Positions 10,596 to 19,193 of a stretch of DNA of 64,000 nucleotides are shown piece by piece. The first letter of the stretch is position 1, and each line of letters begins with the position of its first letter. The translations under genes and the position numbers were made by a program. The notes beneath the pieces were generated by a model that saw only the letters and a program-made list of their open reading frames with translations, had not been told where the DNA came from and ran no database searches. The stretch comes from CAVQNQ01 sp963714205 (GTDB lineage Bacteria; Acidobacteriota; Terriglobia; Bryobacterales; Bryobacteraceae), in assembly GCA_963714205.1 (NCBI GenBank), contig CAVQNQ010000002.1, positions 2,155,935 to 2,219,934 of the forward strand, in the 5' to 3' direction.

Positions 10596-10619
10596 TGTGT
10601 TGCCGCGCTGGTCCGGCGT

Positions 10620-10632
10620 CGATTATACACCC
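10620..10632 (-). promoter_or_regulatory. Putative promoter -10 region for the minus-strand GH35 gene
   Basis: Read on the minus strand it is GGGTGTATAATCG with a perfect TATAAT. The same 13 bases occur upstream of the carboxylesterase gene at 39688-39700. No good -35 box is visible 16-18 bases upstream. Confidence 0.45.
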
Positions 10633-10695
10633 TGACCGCCGCCGTGCGCTTGGAGCAGGCGGCGAAAATGCGAGATGGGTAAGCGTAAGCGGCTG

Positions 10696-10729
10696 GGTGT
10701 ACACTGAACAGGATCTCGGAGTCCAAAAC
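10696..10729 (+). promoter_or_regulatory. 34-bp conserved promoter/leader element, copy 1
   Basis: It has a -10-like core (GTGTACACTGAAC) followed by an imperfect dyad with arms GGAnCT and AGTCC around 10711-10724. It matches copy 2 (23047-23080) at 30 of 34 positions. It ends 16 bases before the GH35 start at 10746. Confidence 0.6.
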
Positions 10730-10745
10730 ATGCGAAGGAGATGGT

Positions 10746-12500
10746 ATGAAGCTTCGAGTCTTGTTTTGCGCCACTTTCGCGTTCTCTCTCGCATGCGCTG
10801 CGAGTCAGGGCCAAACCAGTCCGGTTTCATCAATTACCGCTTCAGATATCCCTCACCTGCGGAAGCAGGGCACGGCCACCCAGCTGATCGTGGACGGCCA
10901 GCCGTTTCTGGCGCTGGCAGGGGAACTGAGCAACAGCAGTCCCTCGAGCGTCGAGTACACGAAGCCGATTTGGCCGATGCTCGCGGCGGCAAAACTTAAC
11001 ACGGTCCTTGCGGGCGTTTATTGGTCCCAGGTCGAACCTCAGGAAGGGAAGTTCGACTTCAGCGTACCGGACGGCCTGATCTGGGAAGCCAGGAGCCACA
11101 ACCTGCGTCTCGTGCTTCTATGGTTCGCCAGTTGGAAGAACGGTCTGTCCGGCTACCCGCCTGACTGGGTGAAGAGGGACTTCCAGCGTTTCCCGCGCGC
11201 CCAGATAGTAGGGGGCACGTGGCCCGTGTTCGGATTCGGGCAGCCGCCCGTCCAGATCACAGGGAGCAGGAGCATCGAACTGCTCAGCCCCTTCGCCGAA
11301 GCGACGCGGGACGCCGATGCTCGCGCTTTTGCCGCCTTGATGCGGCACATCAAGGAAGTGGACGGCCGCGAGCACACGGTCATCGCAATCCAGGTGGAGA
11401 ACGAGGTCGGAATGCAGGGGGACACCCGGGACCGGTCGCCCGCGGCCCATAAGGCTTTCGACGGACCGGTGCCGAAGGAACTGATGGACTACCTTCAGAA
11501 GCACAAGGATGCCCTGATTCCGGAGCTTGGCAAGGTGTGGGAAGCGGCCGGTTTCAAGACGTCCGGAACCTGGGAAGAGGTGTTCGGCAAGGGCAGGCCC
11601 ACGGATGAGATCTTCATGGCCTGGTACTTTGCGCGCTACGTCGGCCGGGTGGTCGACGCGGGCAAAGCCGAATACCCGATACCGATGTTCACGAACTGCC
11701 CGCAGTCCGGATTTGGCAGGGCGCCCAGAGGCGGGCAGAGCGGCGGCCCTATGCCCGACGCGATGGACGTCTGGAGAGCTGGGGCACCGCGAATCGATCT
11801 ATTTGGGCCCGACACCTACGGCTTCGACTTCCTCGTAGCAAGCGCACGGTACACCCAATCCGGGAACCCGCTTTTCGTACCCGAGACGTCCACCGGGCTG
11901 GAAGGCGCGGCCCGAGCACTCTACGCCTTCGGACGCCATGACGCTATCGGCTTTTCACCTTTTGGTGTCGACGGGTCTTTCTGGCCATCCAGGGTGCCCG
12001 ACAGCGATTTTCAAATCGGCTACGACATACTCACGCAATTGACGCCCCTGATTTTGGAACACCAAGGCAAAGGCACAATGTCCGCCGTCCTGTTGGAACC
12101 GAAGGATCCGCCGAAGCAGATCCGATTGGGGAATTACACGCTGCAAACCGCGTTCTTGAGCGGCCCGGCAGGAACGCGTGGGCCGGCAGCGGAAATCCCA
12201 ACGCTAGGAGGAGCAATTTTCATTACGACGGGGCCTGACGAGTACATCGCGGCTGGCTTCGGCGTGACCGTCGCCTTTTCTCCCAACACACCAGGACCCC
12301 CACTCGCCGGACTGGCGACCGTGGAGGAAGGCAACTTTGTGAGCGGCCGCTGGGTTCCCGGGCGCTGGCTGGCCGGCGACGAAGCCGCGGAGGGGGATTG
12401 CGTGGTGCTACTTTGGCCGCCGAAGGGTGTGGTGCCCATACCCCAATTACGCCCTAGCGCGGAGCGCATTCAGCGGGTGACGCTCTACCGCTACCAATGA
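10746..12500 (+). CDS. GH35-like beta-galactosidase (DUF5597 type), second copy
   Basis: 584-residue secreted paralogue of the divergent neighbour. A signal peptide (residues 1-22) is followed by a TIM barrel with the probable acid/base glutamate 220 (IAIQVENE) and a probable nucleophile in FVPETSTG. The C-terminal domain ends in QRVTLYRYQ. GGAGAT lies just before the ATG. Compared with the neighbour it has an insert after residue 150 (GGTWPVFGFGQPP), suggesting a different substrate pocket. Transcription probably starts in the conserved 34-bp element directly upstream. Confidence 0.88.
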   Translation: MKLRVLFCATFAFSLACAASQGQTSPVSSITASDIPHLRKQGTATQLIVDGQPFLALAGELSNSSPSSVEYTKPIWPMLAAAKLNTVLAGVYWSQVEPQEGKFDFSVPDGLIWEARSHNLRLVLLWFASWKNGLSGYPPDWVKRDFQRFPRAQIVGGTWPVFGFGQPPVQITGSRSIELLSPFAEATRDADARAFAALMRHIKEVDGREHTVIAIQVENEVGMQGDTRDRSPAAHKAFDGPVPKELMDYLQKHKDALIPELGKVWEAAGFKTSGTWEEVFGKGRPTDEIFMAWYFARYVGRVVDAGKAEYPIPMFTNCPQSGFGRAPRGGQSGGPMPDAMDVWRAGAPRIDLFGPDTYGFDFLVASARYTQSGNPLFVPETSTGLEGAARALYAFGRHDAIGFSPFGVDGSFWPSRVPDSDFQIGYDILTQLTPLILEHQGKGTMSAVLLEPKDPPKQIRLGNYTLQTAFLSGPAGTRGPAAEIPTLGGAIFITTGPDEYIAAGFGVTVAFSPNTPGPPLAGLATVEEGNFVSGRWVPGRWLAGDEAAEGDCVVLLWPPKGVVPIPQLRPSAERIQRVTLYRYQ

Positions 12501-12550
12501 GCTCGGTTAGGCAGAGCCTGTAGGTCTGACAGGTAAGCGACCTTGCTGCG

Positions 12551-14227
12551 TTATTTCTTTGCGGCTTGGGGAGTGTGTCCGCCCCCGGCAGACTGGCTGG
12601 TCACTTCGAACTTCATCGGGACGGAAATGTCCCAACCAGCCCGCGTTAACTGATCGACGCTCCTGACCAAGGTTCCGTTCAGCTTGACGTTCTTGAACAA
12701 GATCGGTCCCACGTTCGTCCCGGAAATCTTGGCGGGCCGGCTCGGCGTATAGAATGTGCAATTCTCGAAGACGAAGTTCGTCAAGGGCGAATCTCCGCCG
12801 TCGATGTAGATCTGCCCGCCGTCATGCTCCCACGTACAGTTGATAAAGTGGAAGTCGTCCAAAGGCTGCTTGCTGCTCGCATTGCTGGGATATCCCCGCC
12901 CTGTAAAGTACGCGGGCGTGAATTGAATCCAAATGGCGAACTTATTCTGGGTCGATATGAAATTCACGTCTTCGAAACGCACGTGTCGGGCCGCCGGAAT
13001 AGAGCCGTACCCGAGGACTAATCCCGAAGTGTAGCCGTAGTCGACGAATCCCTTCACCACGACGTCCTCCAGGCCGGCGCCCGCGCCGCCATAGAAGGCA
13101 AAGGCATCGTCCATGGTCATGGCGAATCCGTTTTCAATCAAGATATGCTTGCTGCCGCCGGTCAGGTCGTACGCATCGTCGTGGTACTGCTGCTTGCGGC
13201 TGATGAGCTTGATGTTCCTGCTCGTGAAACCATCGGTGTTGCTGACGGTGACGGTCCAATAGGCGGACCGGAGGAGGAACAGATCCTGGAAGGTGACGTT
13301 CTTGCAGTTGTTGACCACATAGCCCTTGACGCCGGATCCGTGAGGGTCGTTCACCAATCCCTCCGGCGTTCTTGCGCGCCCATCCCCCGTGTCGGGTTGC
13401 ATATCGTGCCACAACCACGGATAGCCCTGTGCGTCGATGGTGCCCCGGCCCATCAGACTGGCATTCTCCACGTTGTTAAAGAAGAACAGCGCTCGCTGCA
13501 CCCTTCCCCCGCGGCCCCCGCCTCCCCCTGCCGCGGGCGGCAAAACGTAGTCCGCATTCTTAGTAGAACCCTTAATCACGGCTCCAGCCTCGACGTAGAA
13601 CTTGACGTTGCTCTTCATCTCCACCAAGCCCGTCAGGTAAGCGCCACCCTTCGGGAAGAACAGCACGCCGCCGCCGGGCTTGGCCGACACGTCGCTAATG
13701 GCCTGATTGATTTTCGCGGTCTCAACGGCCTTACCGGTATTGTCAATTTTGTAGTCCATGATGTTGACCACGTTCGGATCGCCAAGCTTAGGAGCATTCG
13801 CCTCAGGCGCATCGGCAAACAGCATCAATCCCGTGCTTGAGAAGAGCGGCTCTTCATTGATGAAGACGACCAAATAACGCGGCCGATCGAGATCGAAGCT
13901 GACCGTATTGCCCTTGATCTGCGGCTGGATGTTGTAAGCGAGCGGCCGGATGTAGCAGGTGCGCACATCCCTCTCGCTGATGAGCGAGGTAATCGTGACA
14001 TGGACCTTTCCGGTCATGCTGAAACTGGCGTAGTCCATCCAATTGAATTGGTTGTACGTCGGGTAGCGATATGCAAACACGGGCTGGCTGTCCACGGTCA
14101 CCTTGTAGGCCAAGCTTGGCGATGCTCCCGGATATGGAGGCGTGGGGACGGCCGTGGCGAAGCTTGCCGCCGGCCAAAACATCGCCAGCACTACAATCGA
14201 GACCGCTAATATTCTAAGCGCCATCAT
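12551..14227 (-). CDS. Secreted GH28-like (polygalacturonase-type) right-handed beta-helix protein
   Basis: 558 residues from ATG 14227, which has AGAAGGTG upstream; a longer frame to 14374 is rejected because it would bury the signal peptide. The signal segment is MMALRILAVSIVVLAMF. The central beta-helix carries the GH28 motifs NTDG and a double aspartate (TMDDAFAF); a GHG motif is not obvious, so activity on pectin is likely but unproven. Low-complexity glycine stretches lie near residue 230. A copy of the 34-bp conserved element lies 49 bases upstream. It converges with the GH35 gene at 12500. Confidence 0.8.
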   Translation of the reverse strand: MMALRILAVSIVVLAMFWPAASFATAVPTPPYPGASPSLAYKVTVDSQPVFAYRYPTYNQFNWMDYASFSMTGKVHVTITSLISERDVRTCYIRPLAYNIQPQIKGNTVSFDLDRPRYLVVFINEEPLFSSTGLMLFADAPEANAPKLGDPNVVNIMDYKIDNTGKAVETAKINQAISDVSAKPGGGVLFFPKGGAYLTGLVEMKSNVKFYVEAGAVIKGSTKNADYVLPPAAGGGGGRGGRVQRALFFFNNVENASLMGRGTIDAQGYPWLWHDMQPDTGDGRARTPEGLVNDPHGSGVKGYVVNNCKNVTFQDLFLLRSAYWTVTVSNTDGFTSRNIKLISRKQQYHDDAYDLTGGSKHILIENGFAMTMDDAFAFYGGAGAGLEDVVVKGFVDYGYTSGLVLGYGSIPAARHVRFEDVNFISTQNKFAIWIQFTPAYFTGRGYPSNASSKQPLDDFHFINCTWEHDGGQIYIDGGDSPLTNFVFENCTFYTPSRPAKISGTNVGPILFKNVKLNGTLVRSVDQLTRAGWDISVPMKFEVTSQSAGGGHTPQAAKK

Positions 14228-14276
14228 GTTCACCTTCTGCAGCCGGGATTTGCAATTCGCTCGCGGAACCCTTTCG

Positions 14277-14310
14277 ATTTTGGGCTTCCAAGTCCCATTC
14301 AGTATAAACC
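14277..14310 (-). promoter_or_regulatory. 34-bp conserved promoter/leader element, copy 3
   Basis: On the minus strand it begins GGTTTATACTGAAT and continues with a dyad (arms GGACTT and AAGCCC). It matches copy 2 at 26 of 34 positions, with most differences being transitions. It lies 49 bases upstream of the GH28-like gene. Confidence 0.55.
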
Positions 14311-14435
14311 TAAACCTAACCGGCATCTTTGTGATCGGGTAACTGTGGCAACTGGCTTCGGAAAACTCCTCCATCGTTTTCTCTCTTGGGAAAGGTCTCC
14401 AGAGACCCGTTGCTCTGGTTGCCGCAGTTCGCCTG

Positions 14436-15011
14436 CTATTTCAGCTTCCGCGCCCGTTCGATATCCTCCCGCAGCTTGGCAGCGATCCGGTTGGCCACGT
14501 CCGCGCTGGCGCCCTGGAACTTGGCGCCCTGGCTCTCCGCGGTGGACGACCAGATCACGTCGCCATCCTTGTTGACCAGCCGCACGGCCGCCAGCGCCTC
14601 GTGACGCCTTTCGGCCGAGTGCTCCGATTCGTTCTCGCCCAGGCCCACGCCGCCGTAATTCCCGCGCGTGCTGCTCGACGTGCGGCCCTGACCCAAGTTG
14701 ATGCGGGCGTTAATGCTGTCCGACGATTGGTGCGTCTCTGTGAACACCAGGTCTTCGGCGGCGCCGCGCATGATGGCATCGGCGCGCTCCTGGTTCTCAG
14801 TAAGGACGAACAGCCGGCATTCCGCCAGGCTGCCGATCAGGATGTCGCGCATCTGCGCCGCCGTTTCGCCGCCCGTCAGACGATCCACGTACACGCGGCG
14901 GACCTGGCGCAACTGCAGCAGGCTGGCCTCCTCGATGCTGCCGGGCGCGGGAGGCTCGTCGGCGCCCGGCAGCATCGCCACAGCCAGCAGGAAAGCCGGC
15001 AGCATCCTCAT
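14436..15011 (-). CDS. Exported protein of unknown function
   Basis: 191 residues with a short signal peptide (MRMLPAFLLAVAMLPGA). The mature part contains VYVDRLTGGETAAQMRDIL, VLTENQERADAIMRGAA, a serine/glycine-rich loop and then VRLVNKDGDVIWSSTAES. This is the general pattern of small periplasmic proteins that combine a strand-helix core with a repeated V-W-S strand, somewhat like proteins annotated as lipoprotein-related LPP20/CsgG neighbours, but I do not recognise the family. Its ATG overlaps the stop of the upstream exported protein by 4 bases, so the two are co-translated. Confidence 0.7.
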   Translation of the reverse strand: MRMLPAFLLAVAMLPGADEPPAPGSIEEASLLQLRQVRRVYVDRLTGGETAAQMRDILIGSLAECRLFVLTENQERADAIMRGAAEDLVFTETHQSSDSINARINLGQGRTSSSTRGNYGGVGLGENESEHSAERRHEALAAVRLVNKDGDVIWSSTAESQGAKFQGASADVANRIAAKLREDIERARKLK

Positions 15012-15460
15012 CCTTTGCCTGCTTTGCGGGCTTCGTCGTCCTGAAATTCCACGCGCCGGCCAGTGCGCGCTTCCAGGGCGGCCAACAAGGAGCGGATTTC
15101 GCCTTTGCCCACGCGAAAGACGAGCGCCTGCTGGCGGTTATCGGCGTCCAGGTAGCCCAGCGTCACGAAATGCTTGCGGGATTTGGCGAGCAGCAGGACC
15201 GGCGAGAACAGGATGGCTTCGGCATAGCGGCGGCTCACGCTCTGGCCGTATTCGAGCGTATTGACCTTCTGGTAGGGGATGCGGAGCACGGTTCCCCCGC
15301 AATAACAGACCAGTGCATCAGCCCCCGTTAGGTCTAAATGCACCGAGGACTTGGGGGAGATCCCGGCGGCCGAACCGCCTACGAACTCGGCCCTGACGCC
15401 CGGTTCGGCGGCCGGCAGAGCCGCAGTCAGCACGGCCAGCAAAATGGAAAAGCGGATCAT
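15008..15460 (-). CDS. Small exported protein of unknown function
   Basis: About 150 residues. The ATG at 15460 (MIRFSILLAVLTAALPAA) gives a clean signal peptide; an in-frame ATG three codons earlier is possible. The mature domain has a short strand-rich segment (SSVHLDLTGADALVCYCGGTV split over two strands), the phrase IPYQKVNTLEYGQ and a hydrophobic stretch (AILFSPVLLLAKS), a pattern seen in small acidobacterial envelope proteins. Function unknown. It precedes and overlaps the 191-residue exported protein, and both lie downstream of ybdD-cstA on the same strand. Confidence 0.7.
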   Translation of the reverse strand: MIRFSILLAVLTAALPAAEPGVRAEFVGGSAAGISPKSSVHLDLTGADALVCYCGGTVLRIPYQKVNTLEYGQSVSRRYAEAILFSPVLLLAKSRKHFVTLGYLDADNRQQALVFRVGKGEIRSLLAALEARTGRRVEFQDDEARKAGKG

Positions 15461-15519
15461 GGCCTGCAATGGTGAAGTGGTTTCCGCGGGCCGGCGATCT
15501 CAAGAAATTCCGCCGCGGC

Positions 15520-15696
15520 TCAGCAGCACCGCGGACGCGCATACGTGCGCGCCAGGTGGCGGTCCGAGAAACGCCGCCACTCCTCGGCGGAATGCGACCG
15601 TCCGTGCGCCGCCAGATGCCGCTGGTAGGCGCTCTCATCGGCCAGTTCCCGCAGGATCGCCATCGCCAGCTCGCCCACGCGCCGCAGCTTTCTCAT
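15520..15696 (-). CDS. YbdD/YjiX-family small protein (DUF466)
   Basis: 58 residues (MRKLRRVGELAMAILRELAD to a C-terminal RPRCC). The short arginine-rich sequence, the YQRHLAAHGRSHSAEEW segment and the double-cysteine end are typical of YbdD, which accompanies CstA or BtsT transporters and is needed for their activity in enterobacteria. The ATG overlaps the stop of cstA by 4 bases, giving tight translational coupling. It is slightly shorter than the usual 65 residues. Confidence 0.85.
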   Translation of the reverse strand: MRKLRRVGELAMAILRELADESAYQRHLAAHGRSHSAEEWRRFSDRHLARTYARPRCC

Positions 15697-17741
15697 ACTT
15701 CCTCCGCTCGCAGACGCGTGGCCACGAAAGGAGTTTCGCACAGGGGCGCCGGGTGAGCGCCGCGGAAAATTCCGATCCACACGCGGATGGAATCCACCAG
15801 AATGGCCGCCACCAGGATCATGAAGATGGCACACACCGCCGCGTCCAGGCGCGCGTTGAAGATCAACGCCCGCGTGGCGGCATCCAGGGGATTACCCGCC
15901 GCCGCGGCTTGCAAGCGAGCGGCCTGCGCCAGGAATCCGATCGCCGGAGCCGGAGAGAGGATCTTCTGCCATCCGGCCGTGAAGGTGACGGTGACCAGCC
16001 AGACCAGCGGCGCACAGGTGATCCACATGTACCGCGCGCCGTGCATCTTGAGCACGATAGTAGTGCCCACCGAGAGCGCAATGGCCGCCAGCAATTGATT
16101 CGAGATCCCGAACAGCGGCCACAGCGAATTGATTCCACCCAGGGGATCGAGCACGCCTTGCACCAGGAAGTAGCCCCAGGCGGCCACCACCAGCGCGCTC
16201 GTCGCGATCACCGTCAGCATCCCGCCGCCGTGCCCACCGGATGGCGAAAGATGCAGCAGGTCCTCGAGCATGAAGCGGCCCACGCGCGTGCCGGCATCCA
16301 GGATCGTGAGGATAAACAGCGCCTCGAACATGATGGCGAAGTGGTACCAGAAGCCGATCACGGACTGGCCACCGCCGCCGCGGGCGAAGATGTGCGCCAT
16401 TCCCAGGGCCAGCGAAGGCGCGCCCCCGGTGCGATAGAAAAGCGTCTGCTCGCCCACGTCGCGCGCCAGATTGGTCATATCGGCCTCGCTGACCGGGAAA
16501 CCCCAGGACGAGATCGTGGCTACCGCCGCCGCGGGCGTCGCGCCGACCGTGCCCGCCGGCGAGTTCACGGCGAAATAGACGCCCGGTTGCAGCACGCAGG
16601 CGGAGATCATAGCCATGAGCGCCACGAAGCTCTCGAGCACCATCGAGCCGTATCCGATCGATCGCGCGTGGGACTCGCGGGCGATCAGCTTGGGCGTCGT
16701 GCCCGATGCGATCAGAGCGTGGAACCCCGAAACCGCGCCGCAGGCGATCGTGATGAAGCAGAACGGGAAGACTTTACCGGCGAAGATCGGCCCCGTGCCA
16801 TCCACGAAGCGCGTGAACGCGGGTAGTTCGAGCTCCGGCCGCACCAGCAGGATTCCGGCGGCCAGCAGCCCGATCACCCCGAGTTTGACGAAGGTGCTGA
16901 GATAGCCGCGCGGCGCGAGCAGCAGCCAGACCGGCAGCGTGCTGGCCAGGAATCCGTAGATGATAATGGCGAACGCCAGCGCCATGGCGCTCAGCGTGAA
17001 CACCGGCGCCAGAAGCGCGGATGCCGCCACGGCCCTCCCGCCCAAGATAGACGCCACCAGCAGCAGAACGCCTATACCCGTCGATTCCAGCACCTTGCCA
17101 GGCCGCCAGAAGCGCAGGTATATCCCCATGAACACGGCGATGGGCATGGTCGCGGCAATGGTGAAGGTGCCCCAGGGACTTCCGCGCAGCGCGTTGACCA
17201 CTACCAGCGCGATCACCGCCAGCATGACGATCATGATGAGCAGCACGGTGATCAGCGAGATGAACCCGGCGACCTTCCCCACTTCCTCGCGGGCTATCTG
17301 GCCGAGCGACTTGCCATCGCGGCGCAGGGAGGCGAAGAGAATGATGAAATCCTGCACCGCGCCGCCGATCGTGGCGCCGATGATAATCCAGAGCGTACCG
17401 GGCAGGTATCCGAACTGGGCCGCGAGTACGGGACCTACCAGCGGTCCCGGACCGGCGATGGCGGCGAAGTGGTGGCCGAAGACGATCCACCGGTTGGTGG
17501 GCTCGAAATCGTGACCGTCGCGCAGCCGCTCCGCGGGGGTGGCGCGCTTATCGTCGAGCATGGCCACGCGGGCGGCCATGAATTTCGAATAGAAACGATA
17601 GCCCGTGGCATAGGTGCACGCGGCCGCCAGCACCAGCCAAAGGCTATTGATATGTTCTCCGCGATTGAAAGCGATCGCGCCCAGGCAGAAGGCCGCCGCC
17701 GCGGCCACCGCGGCCCAGAGCAGGTGAGCTAACAGTTTCAC
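15693..17741 (-). CDS. cstA: Carbon starvation protein A, pyruvate/peptide transporter
   Basis: 682-residue multi-spanning inner-membrane protein, close to the usual length of about 700. Family hallmarks are TGYRFYSKF near residue 50, NRWIVFGHHFAAIAGPGPLVG after residue 80 and WIIIGATIGGAVQDF. CstA proteins take up pyruvate or peptides when preferred carbon is scarce. It is followed by the 4-base-overlapping ybdD gene, the standard partner. Confidence 0.95.
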   Translation of the reverse strand: MKLLAHLLWAAVAAAAAFCLGAIAFNRGEHINSLWLVLAAACTYATGYRFYSKFMAARVAMLDDKRATPAERLRDGHDFEPTNRWIVFGHHFAAIAGPGPLVGPVLAAQFGYLPGTLWIIIGATIGGAVQDFIILFASLRRDGKSLGQIAREEVGKVAGFISLITVLLIMIVMLAVIALVVVNALRGSPWGTFTIAATMPIAVFMGIYLRFWRPGKVLESTGIGVLLLVASILGGRAVAASALLAPVFTLSAMALAFAIIIYGFLASTLPVWLLLAPRGYLSTFVKLGVIGLLAAGILLVRPELELPAFTRFVDGTGPIFAGKVFPFCFITIACGAVSGFHALIASGTTPKLIARESHARSIGYGSMVLESFVALMAMISACVLQPGVYFAVNSPAGTVGATPAAAVATISSWGFPVSEADMTNLARDVGEQTLFYRTGGAPSLALGMAHIFARGGGGQSVIGFWYHFAIMFEALFILTILDAGTRVGRFMLEDLLHLSPSGGHGGGMLTVIATSALVVAAWGYFLVQGVLDPLGGINSLWPLFGISNQLLAAIALSVGTTIVLKMHGARYMWITCAPLVWLVTVTFTAGWQKILSPAPAIGFLAQAARLQAAAAGNPLDAATRALIFNARLDAAVCAIFMILVAAILVDSIRVWIGIFRGAHPAPLCETPFVATRLRAEEV

Positions 17742-17778
17742 CCTAAGAGTCTAACAATTTACGATTCGAAGGCCGGCA

Positions 17779-18492
17779 TCAGATCGAGCGGACCGGCATG
17801 GCCACAATATCGCCGATCTCCAGGGCCTCCTTCACCACGAACGGCTCGCCGTAACGCGCCCCGATCAGGTTGCCGTAGAATCGCGCGATGGCGCCCAGGC
17901 GCTCGCGGATCTCCGCCTCCTGAGGGAACAGCCCCACGCCTTCGCCGGTGGCGCCGTATTGCGAGGCATAGCTCAACAGCGCCGACATGCGGCGCTCGAA
18001 CTGTGCGCTGATATCCACCACGAAGGAGGGCTTCACGTCGGCGTACACGCTGGCGTACAGGATCTTGAACGGCCGGTGCGGTTCGGAATAGGGATCGAGC
18101 TTCTTCAGGCCGGCCAGAAAGCAGGCCTCGTAGCCCATCTCGCCGGCCCGGTAATGATCCGGATGGCGCGCCTGCCAATAGGGCAGAATCACCACGCGCG
18201 GCCGCGTCTCGCGAATCTTCATAGCCAGCGTCATGCGCGCGGGCAGGCTGTTTTCCAGGCGCGCATCGGGCATGCGCAGGTTGTCCCTCGAGCGCAGCAA
18301 CATGTGGCGGCCAGCCGCCTCGGATTCGGCCACGCGCTCCTCGGGCGTGCCGCGCGTCCCCATATCTCCGGCGGTCAGGTCCAGCACGCCGGTGCGGTAG
18401 CCCATCTCGGCCATGCGGATGAGCGTGCCGCCGCAGGTCTGCTCCACGTCGTCCGGATGCGCGGCAATCGCCAATACGTCGAGAGGTTCCAT
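17779..18492 (-). CDS. bshB1: PIG-L family deacetylase, probable bacillithiol biosynthesis BshB1
   Basis: 237-residue zinc-dependent N-deacetylase. The AHPDD motif at residues 11-15 and the HPDH motif at 110-113 supply metal ligands H12, D15 and H113. In bacillithiol synthesis it deacetylates GlcNAc-malate before cysteine addition; members can also act on S-conjugates. Motifs after the catalytic core (DNLRMPDARLEN, LPYWQARHPDHY) fit BshB1 closely. The partner genes bshA and bshC are not in the window. It sits 4 bases downstream of the rhomboid gene. Confidence 0.88.
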   Translation of the reverse strand: MEPLDVLAIAAHPDDVEQTCGGTLIRMAEMGYRTGVLDLTAGDMGTRGTPEERVAESEAAGRHMLLRSRDNLRMPDARLENSLPARMTLAMKIRETRPRVVILPYWQARHPDHYRAGEMGYEACFLAGLKKLDPYSEPHRPFKILYASVYADVKPSFVVDISAQFERRMSALLSYASQYGATGEGVGLFPQEAEIRERLGAIARFYGNLIGARYGEPFVVKEALEIGDIVAMPVRSI

Positions 18493-18496
18493 TTGC

Positions 18497-19171
18497 TTAC
18501 CAGGAAAGATCGCGCCGCCGCCAGTAGCGCTGGCGCGCGCCCATCAGGTTGACCAGCACGGCTCCGGCGACGAATCCGCCCACATGCGCGAAAAACGCCG
18601 TCCCGCCCTGGGAGGCTTCGGTGATGCTGCCCACTCCGCCGAAAATCTGAAAGGCGAACCAGTAGATCAGCATCACCCACGCCGGCAGATCGAAGGTGAA
18701 GACGAAGATCAGCCAGATCAGCATCACCACGTTGGAGCGCGGGAATTTCACCAGGTAGGCGCCCATCACGCCCGCGATGGCGCCGCTCGCGCCCACCATG
18801 GGCAGGTTCGAGAAAGGATCCATCAGGACCTGGGTCATGGCCGCCACCGTTCCGCACAAAAGATAAAACAGGAGGTACTTGCCGTGGCCCAGGATATCTT
18901 CCACGTTGTCGCCGAAGACCCACAGGAAGAGCATGTTGCCCAAAACGTGTCCCCAACTGGCGTGCATGAACATGGAGGTGAAAATGTTGGCGAAATGGAA
19001 GCGCGCCGGCCGCAGCGCGTACACCGCCATGAAATGGTTCAGCGAATAAGGATCGGCGAGTTGCAGCGAGAATTCGTGCAGGAACACCAGCACGTTGACG
19101 GCGATGAGCAGGATCGTAACCAGCGGCCGCGAGTAGCTCGGCTGGGTGACCTTGATGGGAATCGGGAACAT
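18497..19171 (-). CDS. Rhomboid-family intramembrane serine protease
   Basis: 224 residues with about six membrane segments. The catalytic serine is S129 in GASGAIAG and the catalytic histidine is H196 in FFAHVGG. H70, H75 and N79 in MHASWGHVLGN match the conserved second-helix residues. It would cleave membrane proteins within the bilayer; substrate unknown. It is packed between the PfkB kinase and bshB1 on the same strand. Confidence 0.93.
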   Translation of the reverse strand: MFPIPIKVTQPSYSRPLVTILLIAVNVLVFLHEFSLQLADPYSLNHFMAVYALRPARFHFANIFTSMFMHASWGHVLGNMLFLWVFGDNVEDILGHGKYLLFYLLCGTVAAMTQVLMDPFSNLPMVGASGAIAGVMGAYLVKFPRSNVVMLIWLIFVFTFDLPAWVMLIYWFAFQIFGGVGSITEASQGGTAFFAHVGGFVAGAVLVNLMGARQRYWRRRDLSW

Positions 19172-19193
19172 CTAGCGATGTCTCGGCCGGACT

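Noticed and set aside
12501..12550. Terminator between the convergent GH35 and GH28-like genes
   Set aside because: Only a 5-bp stem (CCTGT/ACAGG) without a T-tract.
15351..16826. 491-codon open frame on the plus strand
   Set aside because: Antisense to cstA and ybdD.
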